Shown: in pieces, positions 1-10,369 of the stretch
How positions within the stretch are numbered: the first letter of the stretch is position 1
Layout: each line of letters opens with the position of its first letter
NCBI GenBank assembly: GCA_014529385.2
Contig: CM043944.1
Location: 65,678,248 to 65,742,247, forward strand
Reading direction: 5' to 3'
Length of the DNA: 64,000 nucleotides
DNA from: Adiantum capillus-veneris
Lineage: Eukaryota > Streptophyta > Polypodiopsida > Polypodiales > Pteridaceae
Made by a program: the position numbers and the translations under genes
Notes under the pieces: model-generated
Database searches by the model: none
The model's input: only the letters and a program-made list of their open reading frames with translations
Told to the model about the DNA's origin: nothing

Positions 1-990
1 ATCCCATTTAAAGGCAACATCTTTCTTTGTAAGATGAGTCAAAGGTGCACATATATTAGCCAAATATCTAATATACCTTGAGTGCCACTTCACCTGGCCC
101 ACAAACCTGCTGAGCTCCTTCACATTCTGAGGTGATTTGGCTTCCTGAATTGCTTCAATCTTTTTGGCATCAATGGCCATCCCATCAACAGATACTACAT
201 ATCCTAATAAAATACCACTCCTGACTGCAAGTACACTTTTATATGGATTCAAGGCCATGTGAAACAGTCTGCATCTTTCCAAACATAACTTCAAGTGAAC
301 CAAATGTTGATCTTTCTTTCCAAATACTGAAAAGTCATCTACAAAAACCCTCATAAAATCCTGAAGATAAGGTTCAAATGTCTTATGAGCCACAAAGTTG
401 AAGGAAGGTGGACCATTCTTCAACCCAAAACTCATCACTGTATATGCAAATGCTCCCCACTCAGTGATGAAGGCTGTCTTGTGTTGGTCTTCTAGAGCTA
501 CCTTAATCTGATTGTAACCTGAAAAACCATCAAGAAAGCTATACATCTCATGTCCAGCTAGTGCATCCAACACAGCATCACAAAATGGCATAGGGAATGG
601 ATCAGTAATAGTTGCAGCATTTAACTTCCTGTAATCCACACACACCCTCAACTTCCCATTCTTCTTTGGCACAACAATAATTGGTGACAATCATGACACT
701 TCATTAACTGGCTTGATGAATCCAACTGCCAATAACTTATCTATTTCCTACTTTACTTGCTTTGCAAAATTGGGGTTCATTCTGTATATCTGTTGTATGA
801 TTGGTTTAGCATCCTCTCTGAGATTAATGTGATGTTGATGTAGTTCAAGATCAATGCCCTTTACCTGTGAATAATCCCAAGTAAATACATCTTTATACTC
901 CTGCAATAGGTGAATCAAATCTTTCAAAAATTCCCCTTCAGCATGGATGCTAATTCTGACCATCCTGGGATCTTCTTCAGTTCCCAAATT
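1..990 (-). pseudogene. Gypsy (Athila/Tat-like) reverse transcriptase fragment, element A
   Basis: This is the reverse transcriptase of an LTR retrotransposon, which copies element RNA into DNA in cytoplasmic particles. Reading leftward from about 990, the frame holds the N-terminal region (FTWDYSQVKGID), then VPKKNGKLRVCVDYRKLN, YSFLDGFSGYNQI, a catalytic FVDDFSVFG box and the connection toward RNase H. The wording YSFLDGFSGYNQ is typical of the Athila/Tat branch rather than chromoviruses. Two in-frame stops interrupt it, a TAG near 748 and a TGA near 690, so it is a pseudogene. It lies directly downstream of the protease at 1014-1751 on the same strand. RNase H and integrase would lie outside the window to the left. 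Confidence 0.9.
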
Positions 991-1013
991 AAACTCTCTA
1001 ACTTCATCCTCTT

Positions 1014-1751
1014 TTACTCTGCTGGAGGTACCAAACCTTTTATCATAGATTTTTCTGCCATTATCCTTGCTTCCTTCTCCTCTTGATCAATCTGCTCTTT
1101 CTGAGGCACCTCGGAATTCCGATCCATCATCTGCAACACTTCTGATCTAGCAATCTCCTGGCCTGGAACTATTTCTACTTCTTCCTCACTTTGATCTTCA
1201 ATCTTCTGTATTATCCCTTCTACATCAACCTCAAAGAGAGGTACAATAGTGGGATTAGCTCTCAAAAATTCCTCCTCTTCATCATCTTCCACTGCATCTG
1301 CCAAGTTTATGGTCTGAGCACATAATGGTTTAGTCTTTGGAGGGATTTTTTTTCTTCCTTGCATTGATATGGTTACTGACCGCTTCCCCTTTTTCATCAT
1401 GACAACATTTTCTCCCCAATCCTGCTTAACTCTAGCTTGTTTAAACCAGGGTCTTCCCAACAACATCTTGTAGGAAGAATCTGAATCCTTCATTCTAAGT
1501 ACCACAAAGTTCACAAAGAAAACCATACTTGCAATTTCAATTGCTTGCTGCTTGAGAATGCCTAAAGGTTGGACTCTCCTCTGGTCTGCCATCTTCACTT
1601 GAAATGGTGCTGGAGCTAATGTTCCTCCTAACTTCAATCTTCTATAAACCTCCTTAGGAAGTATATTCACCCCTGATCCTCCATCCAAAAGCACCTCTTG
1701 AAATAGAATGCCTTGAAACATTACTGCCACCACAGGTACTACAAAATCCAC
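1014..1751 (-). CDS. Gypsy retropepsin-like protease domain of element A
   Basis: An uninterrupted 245-codon segment of the element A polyprotein. It starts with the retropepsin region (LLDGGSGVNILP, the flap-containing stretch, then LLGRPWFKQA) and ends in an acidic linker rich in Glu that leads into the reverse transcriptase. The catalytic triplet reads Asp-Gly-Gly instead of the usual Asp-Ser/Thr-Gly; known enzymes use the Asp, so the effect of Gly is uncertain. The segment is probably one part of a longer gag-pol frame rather than a separate protein: the bases before its ATG are also element sequence. It is the best preserved piece of element A. Confidence 0.8.
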   Translation of the reverse strand: MDFVVPVVAVMFQGILFQEVLLDGGSGVNILPKEVYRRLKLGGTLAPAPFQVKMADQRRVQPLGILKQQAIEIASMVFFVNFVVLRMKDSDSSYKMLLGRPWFKQARVKQDWGENVVMMKKGKRSVTISMQGRKKIPPKTKPLCAQTINLADAVEDDEEEEFLRANPTIVPLFEVDVEGIIQKIEDQSEEEVEIVPGQEIARSEVLQMMDRNSEVPQKEQIDQEEKEARIMAEKSMIKGLVPPAE

Positions 1752-1761
1752 ATCTGCTGGA

Positions 1762-2512
1762 TCAATCTACTTCAGGATTTTGGTTTGCAAACACTTGGTC
1801 TTGCTGACCCTGAAGCTTCTTCAACAATTTCTCTTTAAAGGTTGGAACTATACATAATAATTGATCTAATGACAATTGCAAGGGAGAGTTCACTAGCACC
1901 TCAAACCAATTTTTGTCTTCTTTTGTTGGCATCAAACCTGGCTTGTCAAGCTTATGCTGCTTCTTGGATACCTCCAACTCTTCATTCTTCTCTTCTGCAT
2001 ACTGAACCTGCTCTCTCTGCACTTTTTCATGAACCTTATCCTTCACATCTTTCTGCTCTCCAATTAATTGGTCCCTTAGCTTTTGCTCTTGTGACTGCCA
2101 ATGCTTCAGCTTCTTCCACCCGACCACATTGGTAACAATCACAATACCATCCTTCTTCATGTTCCTTATGCTCAGCCTGATGTACTATGACTAGCTCTGG
2201 TTCCTGCTGCTCCTGAATGTCCACCAAAATAACATTGGCCTGAGCTGGTTAATTATGCTGTGGTTGCTGCTGCACTCCCTGCTGGTCTGCCTGACCAGGC
2301 CTCACAATGGGCATCCCTCTTTCTCCCCTGTGTCTAACCCATAATTCACAATTAAGACCAACCCAATGGTCTGGTGATCCACAAGGAATCACTCTATCTC
2401 CTCTTCTCTGATTATTGTTTTGCTCTCTCCAAGGAGGTCTTGGTGGTCTATTAAATGGTTGTCTTTCTCTAAATGGAGCTACGTGATTTGCTGCAGCTTC
2501 AACTCTACCTCT
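1762..2512 (-). pseudogene. gag-pol linker of element A (charged, glutamine-rich)
   Basis: Between the zinc knuckle and the protease, the minus strand encodes a hydrophilic region rich in Lys, Glu and Gln (best stretch 1762-2160, 132 codons) with coiled-coil character. Short frames overlap at 2036-2227, so a frameshift is likely near 2160. Long charged linkers between Gag and protease are common in Athila/Tat elements. I recognise no further domain here. Confidence 0.55.
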
Positions 2513-3679
2513 TCATGTATTTGGCTGCTCCCTATTCCTGGGGTTAAACCAACACCTAGAGGTGGCATGTCCTTCTTTGTCACATATTTCACAATACAAC
2601 TTAGCTTTGGGTGCCAACACTGAATAACCAATGCGCTTTAATTTACTCACCAATTCCCCTTCTTGAGTTGCTTTATCCTTTTTGGACTTCTTCTTTGTGC
2701 TTTTCTTCTTCTTCTTTGACTTTTCTTCAACATCACTTGACTCAGTGTCATCATTTGAATCAGCATCTTCATCAGTTTCATGGGCATCAGTGGAGTCTGA
2801 CTGATCATCAGAATCCTCATCCTCTTTGGACCTGCTCTTCATTTTGGGTCTGCCAAGTCTTTTCTCGACTCTGACTGCTGCATCAACTAGTGCAACAAAA
2901 CCTGTACCGATATCCAGACTTGCCACAACATTCTTTAAATATTTCCTCAAACCTGTCAAAAAATATCATGCCAACATTTTATCAGTGGATCTCTCATTGC
3001 CCTGAAGTCTCTCAACCAAAACTCTGAACTTTTGATCAAAATCTTCAACCACCATATCCCTTTGTCTGATCACCCTGAGTTTCTTCAAAATGTCTGTAGG
3101 AGTCTTCTCCTTTCTGAATCTCTGTAAAAAAGCTGCTTTCAAAGCATTATAGGTAGCAAAATGAGCTATACCATATTGGCTAAACCAACTCATGGCTTTG
3201 CCTTCTAATGTAGCTTCAAATTGCTCCATCTTTGTTTGGTCATTATGCAAGGCCTGATAACCACTAGCCTACCACTTTGTTTCAAACTGGGCAGCATGAC
3301 AGTCTGCATCTTCTTTCAACTTTCCTCTAAATTTGGCTGCTTTCACTGTAGGGTTTGGATGGGCCATGGGAGGATTGCTGGGTGGTCTCCTAGGTCTTTG
3401 CCTTGTAGCCCCCTGTAGTGGGTCAAATTGAAGCCTTCTTCTTGTCCCTGCAGGTCTTCCTGTCAAGGCAAGTGCTCCAACAAATTGCCTCACGTGCCTC
3501 CCATATGCTCTCACAGAACCCTCAGCCCCTTGGTTCAATAACTCCTGTTCTCTGTCACCGAACTCCTCCTCTCCATCAGAGGCATCATCATAATGAAAAG
3601 GATCAATATCAAGGTTTCCTGCTCGTGCGCGTGCCCTCGTATAATAAACTCTGCCCACTCTTCTCTCTTGTTGTGACAT
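2513..3679 (-). pseudogene. gag of element A with CCHC zinc knuckle
   Basis: This is the structural Gag protein that forms the particle and packages element RNA. Reading leftward from the ATG at 3679 there is an Arg-rich N-terminus, the retrotransposon gag fold (AMSWFSQYGIAHFATYNALKAAFL, then an RRFRKEK-type stretch near 3100-3250), an acidic Ser/Asp region, a Lys-rich run (KKKKKSTKKKSKKDK near 2700) and a CX2CX4HX4C zinc knuckle (CEICDKEGHATSRC near 2560). Stops near 3268 and 2965 split it into three frames, which I read as decay of one original gag. The start follows the LTR and primer site by about 30 bases. Confidence 0.85.
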
Positions 3680-3705
3680 ACATGATTCTCCACAGATTCA
3701 CAACA

Positions 3706-3717
3706 GCGGGATCGCCA
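3706..3717 (-). other. primer binding site of element A
   Basis: On the minus strand this reads TGGCGATCCCGC, two to three bases from the CA end of the LTR, exactly where a tRNA primer site belongs. It is not the Met-tRNA site used by families B and C here. I cannot name the tRNA. Confidence 0.6.
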
Positions 3718-3720
3718 AAG

Positions 3721-4106
3721 TGTTGGGGTTCTTCAACACAAACAGAACTAAAGTGTTGACAACATGTCGCACACACTAAAGACAGAGTAAAAACAAAGGC
3801 AAATACATTTAACTCATCAGCATTTCATCATTCACCAACTTCCGACACAGCAGATTGCAGAACAAGCATGAAGCATAGAACAAGAGACTACACAGTTGAT
3901 TCATCTTGGTCCACAAATAACTTCCATTTCAACCCAAAATTACATTCTCGCGTGAACCAGCATGACCTTTAAATAGGAACTTCTGACAGTTATAACTGTT
4001 ACATCCGATTGACCAAAATCCGACTAAGTGTTGATTGATCAAAATCCGACTTATCAAAGTCCGACTGACTAAGACATAAGTACAGTAATGGTCTGGTGTA
4101 GGTTCA
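3721..4106 (-). repeat. 5' LTR of element A (right border approximate)
   Basis: The LTR ends in CA on the minus strand (TGTTGGGG on the plus strand at 3721) next to the primer site. A TATA-like CCTATTTAAAGG lies near 3970 on the minus strand. The far border is uncertain because no second LTR is in the window; sequence homologous to family B begins at 4119, so it must end before that. Confidence 0.6.
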
Positions 4107-4118
4107 ATAGCTCCCGTT

Positions 4119-4544
4119 TGTGACAAGGTGCCACGTGGCAGGCTGTACGGATTTCCGCAAATTGCGCTGGTTGCTTTTGGGAATCTCTAGCGCTAGCTTT
4201 TGGGGACCAAAGCTTTTGGGTGAAAGTGCTTTGAACTGATTGCTTTTGGGACTCTGCTTTTGGGCATCCCATGTACTGTTTATAAGAGCCCTTGGGGCCT
4301 CACTTTGCAGAGCATCTGGATGCAAAGTGTGAGAGCGGAGGTCCCTTGGGAGTTGTAGTTTGCAATGATTAATGATAACGAAATACCGAAAGGGGCGCGA
4401 GACTTTGGGGCCAATACCTCTGGCACGGAACTATGCCAGGCCGTGTCGACTCTCTCTCTCTCTCTCATTAAAATTTAGTGATTTTGAAGTTTCTGTACGT
4501 GTGTTGCTATTGATTTCTCGCTTGGAGTGTCCAAGCCTGTTACA
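4119..4544 (+). repeat. family B LTR (copy 3, diverged)
   Basis: Starts TGTGACAAGG and ends TTACA, followed by a Met-tRNA-type primer site at 4546-4557 (TGGTCTCAGAGC). It aligns along its length with the LTRs at 18478 and 24476, including the 35-bp shared LTR motif at 4381-4415 and the terminal hairpin at 4520-4536. It is about 140 bp shorter than those LTRs, mainly from loss near its start. Confidence 0.85.
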
Positions 4545-4545
4545 A

Positions 4546-4557
4546 TGGTCTCAGAGC
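4546..4557 (+). other. primer binding site, family B copy 3
   Basis: TGGTCTCAGAGC, one base after the LTR end, is a single-change variant of the TGGTATCAGAGC initiator-Met tRNA site seen in the other B copies. Confidence 0.8.
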
Positions 4558-5469
4558 TCAGAAAGATTCTTCTTCTATGGAGGATCCGATCCTTTTTGCG
4601 ACACACACAGGCTTTATTTAAAGTATCTTCGTGTCTCGACGTCGGACTTATTAGCCACTCCCACCCTTACTTCATCGCGCATCGGGCGCGCTCCCGTCTT
4701 CATCGCTCTGTCTTACATGGCATAAGCCATAAAGAACCCGAGATAACACATGGGTTTTTGCGGAGAATCTGACAGAGATAACACCCCTCGGTGGGCAGGC
4801 AAAGAAAAGTTGAAATGGTGCCGGAATTGAAGAAAAAAGAATGAAGATTTGGGCAAGTTCTTGGTAGAAAAGTTTGTCAAAGCGGAGTACAAACGTCAAT
4901 TGCAAGTTGATACATGTGTGAAAAGATTGATTAACTACTCCAGAGACCCGAGATTTGCGAAATACTTGAAAAATTACCCGATTGATGAGATTTACATGAG
5001 ATGGACGGTTGAAAGGACAAATGAGTGCAATAAAAAAGAAAAGAAAAAAGGGCGGAACCTATACTCGCAGAAAGAGTTGGACAGAACTCTTGAAAAGATG
5101 AACCTGAGGACCACTAGAAGATAAGCCAGAGAGTTATAGAGCAGCAGCCGAGCGCGGAAGAAGGAAAGACGAAAGCATAACTGGTACCAGATTTTGTGGG
5201 GACTGCCAACCCCGATCAGCTGAATGAATGTACTGAACTTTGCAAAGCAATGAGCATGGGGCAAAGTGCTAGACCAGGAAGCCCTTATCTTCTTTGATGG
5301 AGAAGCCAAGGGCAACTTCATTTCAACCGAATTGGCTTGACTTGGAATCATGCTGGAGGAAATGGGGCCATCGGCCAAGGTTGTTCTAGAGGCACTCGGA
5401 CGGGATGTGCCACTACACTTGTCATTGGCAAACTACGCTTGCATTGTTAGGGGCATTTAGGGCATGAGG
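4558..5469 (+). pseudogene. eroded gag and protease of family B copy 3
   Basis: The leader still resembles copy 1. A 91-codon stretch at 4849-5124 matches the N-terminal Gag region of copies 1 and 2 (a DPRFAKYLKN block, then a KKEKKKGRN run before the YSQKELDRTLEKM block that replaces [10 protein letters not shown]). Most of gag, including the capsid fold and zinc knuckle, is deleted. From about 5270 the protease start is readable ([16 protein letters not shown]), with stops after it. The family C LTR at 5470 cuts the element, and I find no continuation on the other side, so the rest is lost. Confidence 0.75.
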
Positions 5470-6682
5470 TGTCACCTGACACATCCAACCCTATGTGTCC
5501 GTGGACAAACTATAGCATGACCAAGGTTGAGTTTAGTCAAGTCAATGTAGAATAGAAAGTGATCTGGCACTTTTGTGAGTCTGTTCGCAGACCGTGCATG
5601 CCCAAACACTTAGGTTAGATGCATATCCTCTGGTTGTACACAGCATGATCATCAGATTTCCATAAGAACCCATCAAGAGCATTTTTACAGTGCATAGACC
5701 TATTTTCCCTATTTTTGACATTTTTTACTTATTATTTTTAAGTGACTTTTGTTGGAAACTAGGTAGGGCAAGTTTGCTAAGTTTTTATATATAGAAACCT
5801 AGCGCTAGCACTTTCTGGCAGAAGAGGCAGCAGGAGCAGGAGCAGGAGCTCAACATGCAACTTCTCAGCAGAACCCCCAGATGCCCTAGCGTTTTTGCAT
5901 CACAGTAGAAGACTAGCGTTTTTGGACCAAATTAGCCAGCATTTTTGCTTTGACAACAACCTGGCGACAGCAAGAAGCAGAAGACCCCCAACGTTAGTGG
6001 ATTCTCCACAGCAGACCATTTTCAGCCCTAGCATTTTTGCATCTGCAAGAGTCAAGACACTTCAGTGTTTTTGCAGATCTTCGCGACGGAATCCCCACAA
6101 GCATCAGCGTTTTCAGTTTTCAGCCCTTAGACACCGCAGAACAAGTCCCGAACCTCACTAATCTCACCTTCCCACAACAGATCCTCGCTGCACGGTCAGA
6201 TCCCGCGAAGTTTGCAGATTCAGCCCGAAAAACGCAGATTTCAGCATCTGCGTTTTCAGCACGTCGTCGTCGTACCGTCGTCATCGACATCGTCACCGAC
6301 ATAGAGTCAGAATTCAGCAGATAAAGATTTCCAGATTTCAGCCCTTAGCATTTTCAGATTTCAGCCCGTCTCGTCATCGTCCTCATCATCGGCAAGTCCA
6401 AGCATTGTAGAGAGTTGTGCAATCAATAGTAGACCGCTCTCGCCATAGAGAGTGGGGCCTTCGGAGAAGGGTTTGACAACATTCTGGTGTCGTATTCTTC
6501 TCTCTCTACCTCTCAGTCTCAGCACCTTTATTCACAGTGTTCATCCACTTTGTTTGTGTCCATTGCACTCTCTCACTAAAGGAACGGAAGGCTCTCCCTT
6601 CCGTAAGTAAAAGGAACCTTGAGCATAGTTCGGAGCACTCATCTTGAGCAAAGTTCAACATTCACTTCCGTTGTACCTTACA
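5470..6682 (+). repeat. family C 5' LTR (copy 1)
   Basis: Runs from TGTCACCTGACA to TTACA and is followed by a Met-type primer site. The other C LTRs begin with the exact palindrome TGTCACGTGACA; this copy has one change. A TATA-like TATATATAG lies near 5787. Downstream of it the LTR carries repeated variants of TAGCGTTTTTGCA. The preceding five bases are TGAGG, but no partner is visible because the 3' LTR is missing. Confidence 0.9.
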
Positions 6683-6683
6683 T

Positions 6684-6695
6684 TGGTATGAGAGC
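6684..6695 (+). other. primer binding site, family C copy 1
   Basis: TGGTATGAGAGC, one base after the LTR. This is one change from the canonical plant Met-tRNA site. Confidence 0.85.
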
Positions 6696-7034
6696 TTTGG
6701 TAGTGTTCTGTATACTCAAGGAAAGAACCACAAGAACCACATATTTTTTTGCTTGTTGAGGTTGCACGAACCCAAGTTCACTTGGGCGTGTCGATCCCTA
6801 GTTGTGTTTTTGAAGAGTGACAGGAAACCCAAGAAAGAAGAGCTTGTCCAGCCTCCCTTTGTGCCTCTTTTCACTCATTGAGAGCGGACCGTGCACTTAG
6901 TGGCCGGCCAATCGCCGTGAGTTGGGAAAAAACAACCTTGGTGTGAGCGCAAGACCGCCAAGGGGTGCGCTCTATGGAAAAGAGCAGAACTCGGGTGAAG
7001 GGAAGATCCTTCTCTAACACAGATTGCAAGCGAA

Positions 7035-7150
7035 AGAAGAACCTCAAGACCCTCAAGAACCCCAAGAACTCAAGACCCAAGAACTCAAGACCCTGAAGAC
7101 CCCCAAGAACCCAAGACCCACAAGAACCCAAGTTCCTCCTGGACTTAAGA
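7035..7150 (+). repeat. CAAGAACCC/CAAGACC low-complexity leader of family C
   Basis: The stretch before gag is made of degenerate repeats of CAAGAACCC and CAAGACC. The same block sits at the same place in the other C copies (minus strand 11820-11945; plus strand 25225-25340), so it belongs to the family and is not chance simple sequence. Confidence 0.7.
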
Positions 7151-7167
7151 ACCAAAGATCACAGTGT

Positions 7168-9020
7168 ATGGTCATCACCCGAAGCCGAATGGATACGTCG
7201 CATGGAGGTGATGGGCATGAAAGTAGCGAAGAAGAATTTCCTCACCATGGAGGTTTTCCCGACTCTCCCCCTTCGCCATCTACGGCAGGGATTGCACCAA
7301 ATCCTATGGAGACTTTGGTCAAGTCGATGATGGACATGATGGCACAACAAAAAGAAGTGAATCGCGTTGCGCTGGCACAACAAGAAGCGACTCGCATTGC
7401 TTTGGAACGCGAGCGCAATGCACGAAAAAAACGAAAAGCACAAAGAAAGGAGGCAGTCGAAGAAAGACGAGCGGTCTTGGAGGCCGATCGTGAGGTTCAG
7501 AGGGACCTACGCACGCAAGAATTGGTTCAACAGGTGCTTGCCTCAAAGTCCGAACCAGCCAAAGATGTTGGTAGTTCCTCAAGTGGCGCAAGCCGAGATT
7601 CGGACTCCAACAACCCCGTCATAGAGAAGATCGAGTTCAGTAAGTATGATGGTAAGATGGATGCTGTGGTTATTCATTCTCGGTTGCATCAATTTAATGC
7701 TTATTTTGCGACCACTAAGAAGACAGGAAATAGCAAAGTTTTGACGACTGCTATATACCTTGCCGGTGATGCCATCAATTGGTACCACGCATGGCAAGAC
7801 GCACAGTTGACCGCACACCTAGAGGAAGCCGACGAATTCACGCCCCTTTCCTTCAATTGGGCCGATTTCCAAGACGAGCTCAAGGCGCGGTTTATGCCAC
7901 CTTAGTACCTTGTACGATTGAAGGACGATTGACGCGGGCTCAAAATGGTATGCCAGTTATGTCTTTCTCTAATTCTGTTTTGCAGCTAGGCACTCAATTA
8001 TGCAAGTCGGATGATGAGCGCAAAGAGGCATTCCTTTATGGATTGGATGAGTATATCAATTATGATATTGAGGTGTTCGATCCAATCGATCTCAACAAGG
8101 GGGTAGCTATTGCTCTATAGGAGATGAAGCACAACAAGGGAAAGCTTAAGGAAAACATGACTTCGACAAGTACCTCTCAGACCTCTCAGAACCCTCAGAA
8201 CGGTAACTCTTCTAACCAATCTGCCAACGGTCTCTTAGAAAAGAACTCTTCCACTGAACCTAAGGGTAAGGCTAACACAATTGCTAAACCTAAGCTCACT
8301 CCAGATGAAAAGGTAGCACAAGGAATTTTAGGAGGATACATCATGTCAGAAGAGCAAAGTACTTATTCTAAGGACGATCGTTGTTTTCATTGTTACATTA
8401 AGGGTCACATAAAAAGAACATGTCCTAAGCTTGAATCGAATGAATCTAAAGAATCCACAGAACCCCCTTCCTCTGTCAATGCAATCAATGACAACACGAG
8501 TGTGCCCAAAGTTTCTCATGATCCTCCCATTGATGAGTCTCTCATTAAATGTTATGGTCATATGACGGGGCAGCGTTTTGTCGTATTGTTTGACCCAGGT
8601 AGTATGCATGATGTGATTAGTCCCTCTCTTGTTGAGAGAGCCCGCCTAGAGGTTAATCAGAAATCTTCTCTCGAGGTCTCTGGTATCGCTCCCGGTATGG
8701 ACTCTCTCATCATGAAAGAGTGCCTTGATGTATTGTTCATAGTTCAACAAGTTGCTTTCCGAAGAAAATTTTTAGTCTCTCCTCTTTCAGGATGTGATAT
8801 GCTTTTGGGCATTCGATGGTTTCGTGAGCATAACCCTCTCATTGATTGGGTGGAAAATACGTTCACTTTCAATGCCAAAAGTGACTCTCCCATTGTCATT
8901 CGTGGAGAGCAAGTTGTTCATTCTCCATCTCTCATTTCTAATGTGCATGCGAAGATTGAACAGATTCAAGAGAAGGAGACTCTCTTAGTCTCGTCTTCTC
9001 CAAAGCATGACACAACATGA
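7168..9020 (+). pseudogene. family C gag-protease
   Basis: I chose the ATG at 7168 because the MVITRS..MDTSHGG start is shared with the other C copies (11817 on the minus strand and 25356). The order is: an acidic N-terminus; an Arg/Glu coiled-coil region (about 7370-7530); the gag capsid fold (YDGKMDAVVIHSRLHQFNAYF to ELKARFMPP, 7640-7902); a stop at 7903 with a frame change around 7900-8125; the zinc knuckle CFHCYIKGHIKRTC near 8383; and retropepsin (LFDPGSMHDVIS near 8586, then MLLGIRWFREHNPLIDW near 8800). The protease triplet reads Asp-Pro-Gly. No reverse transcriptase follows: the frame runs straight into the His/Asp-rich tail. It is a Ty3/Gypsy-type gag but a broken one. Confidence 0.85.
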
Positions 9021-9393
9021 TTTGAATGACAATGATAAGCATGATGATTTGAATGATAATGACAAGGAGGATGAATTGCATGATAATGACAAGCATGAGG
9101 ATTTGCATAAAGACGATGTTCACAAGGATGATGTGTTAGTTGATACTTTCTCTAGTGAAGCTAACCTCATTGTAGAGACGATCAATCACGAAGCACCGAT
9201 CTTGGCTCTCGAGTCAAGGTCCAAAGAACCCCCTCAGAAAGAATCGATCTTGGCTCTCGAGCTTAGGTCCAAAGAACCCTTACAGGAAGTAGTATGTGTT
9301 CGAATGATTTGTCATCACGCATTGTTTCGTGAGCGTAACCCTCATTGATTGGGCGGAAAATACGTTCACTTTCAATGCCAAAAGTGATGCTTC
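9007..9393 (+). pseudogene. family C His/Asp-rich tail ending in a duplicated protease piece
   Basis: Encodes repeats such as DNDKHDDLHD, then a conserved SEANLI..ESRSKEPPQE..CVRMI.HHALF block also found at 25714-26502 and, on the minus strand, 10696-11350. At about 9326 the sequence jumps: 9326-9392 repeats, with few changes, the protease segment at 8819-8885 (codons RE.NPLIDW.ENTFTFNAKSD). The expected continuation of the tail is missing. Confidence 0.75.
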
Positions 9394-9627
9394 CACCTCC
9401 AACACTGGACTTGGGAGCAATCACCTCATTCCACCACGTTAATGTGAGAAAGGGGGTTGAGAAGCGGCGGCGGGGCCGGAGGAAGGAGGAGGAGGAGGGC
9501 TTAGAGAAGCTTCGGATCCATCTTGAGATGCCATTGATGATAGATATTAGAGAAAGCTTGAAGAGAAGGAAAGAGGGGTAGGGCCTAGGCTTCAACTTTC
9601 AAGGCTCAAGCCTTCGACTTGGGGAGG

Positions 9628-9684
<57 letters not shown>

Positions 9685-10209
9685 AGGAGACTCGAGAGTC
9701 AAGAGACTCAAGGACGGAGCGGAGGAGCCTCGGAAGGCAACTTCAAACTTGGCTCTTGGTACTTGCAAGGCTTGATCAATGGGAACTTCAAGGAAGTGGC
9801 CTTGAGGCTTCGATATGATACTATGAGGCTATGAGCCTTGAGGCTTCGGTATGATACTATGAGGCTATGAGCCTTGAGGCTTGGGACCTTGGGTGCTCTT
9901 AAGTTGAAAGAGCTCCCCCCAAAATGGGGGTTTGAATTTTGAAAGGCCCCCCAAAAGTGGGCGTTTGAATTTTGAAAGGCCTTTCAAAATGGGTGTTTGA
10001 ATTTCAAAAATCCCGCCCTCGCAGGCTGCAGCCCGTCCCTTGCCCGCGTCCCATCTGTCGGTGTCACCGGGGACGTGCGTCTCGGGACCCGTCCCACCCC
10101 CGTCCCCTGTGAGGGACGTCCCCCCGTCTTAGAAACGCGTCCCCGTCTCCGTCTCGGTGTCCCCCTTCTCGTCCCCGCACAAATGGGCCGCGTCCCCCCG
10201 TCCCCCGTT
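9394..10209. repeat. low-complexity interval between two family C copies
   Basis: No gene is recognisable. In order it holds a purine-rich stretch, an (AG)n microsatellite at 9630-9681, a 36-bp tandem repeat (TTGAGGCTTCGGTATGATAC... near 9800-9880), a roughly 36-bp degenerate repeat around TTTGAATTTTGAAAGGCC (9906-10008), and a very C-rich segment built from CGTCCC/GTCCCC variants (10010-10209). It replaces the missing 3' part of the upstream C element and most of the 3' LTR of the downstream, minus-strand C element. Confidence 0.6.
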
Positions 10210-10352
10210 TCTATGGCCTGGACATGCACGGTCTGTGAACAGACTCACGAAAGTGCCAGAATACTTCCTAAGCTAGGCTGACTGAAGTGAACTGAACCCA
10301 TGTCATGAAGTAGCTTGTCCATGTACACATAGGGTTAGATGTGCACGAGACA
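10210..10352 (-). repeat. family C 3' LTR fragment
   Basis: On the minus strand this is the first 143 bp of a family C LTR (starting TGTCTCGTGCACATC), matching 17183-17325. It is cut at 10210 by the C-rich block. Confidence 0.8.
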
Positions 10353-10369
10353 TCCCCTCCTTTTCAAAG
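10353..10369 (-). other. polypurine tract of the minus-strand family C copy
   Basis: On the minus strand, CTTTGAAAAGGAGGGGA abuts the LTR start. The same tract precedes the 3' LTR at 26761, which supports it as the plus-strand primer. Confidence 0.75.

Noticed and set aside
4666-5124. Small plus-strand frame as a host gene of unknown function
   Set aside because: It aligns with the N-terminal Gag region of the family B copies at 19116 and 50414 and follows a B LTR and primer site, so it is an element remnant.
5895-6324. Frames in the family C LTR (Ser/Arg-rich, many Phe)
   Set aside because: They arise from the repeated AGCGTTTTTG and TTTTCAGCCC motifs in the LTR and occur in several frames and both strands; no codon conservation between LTR copies.
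9984-10281. Overlapping 80-95-codon frames on both strands in GC-rich DNA
   Set aside because: High GC removes stops by chance; the sequence is a CGTCCC array plus an LTR fragment.
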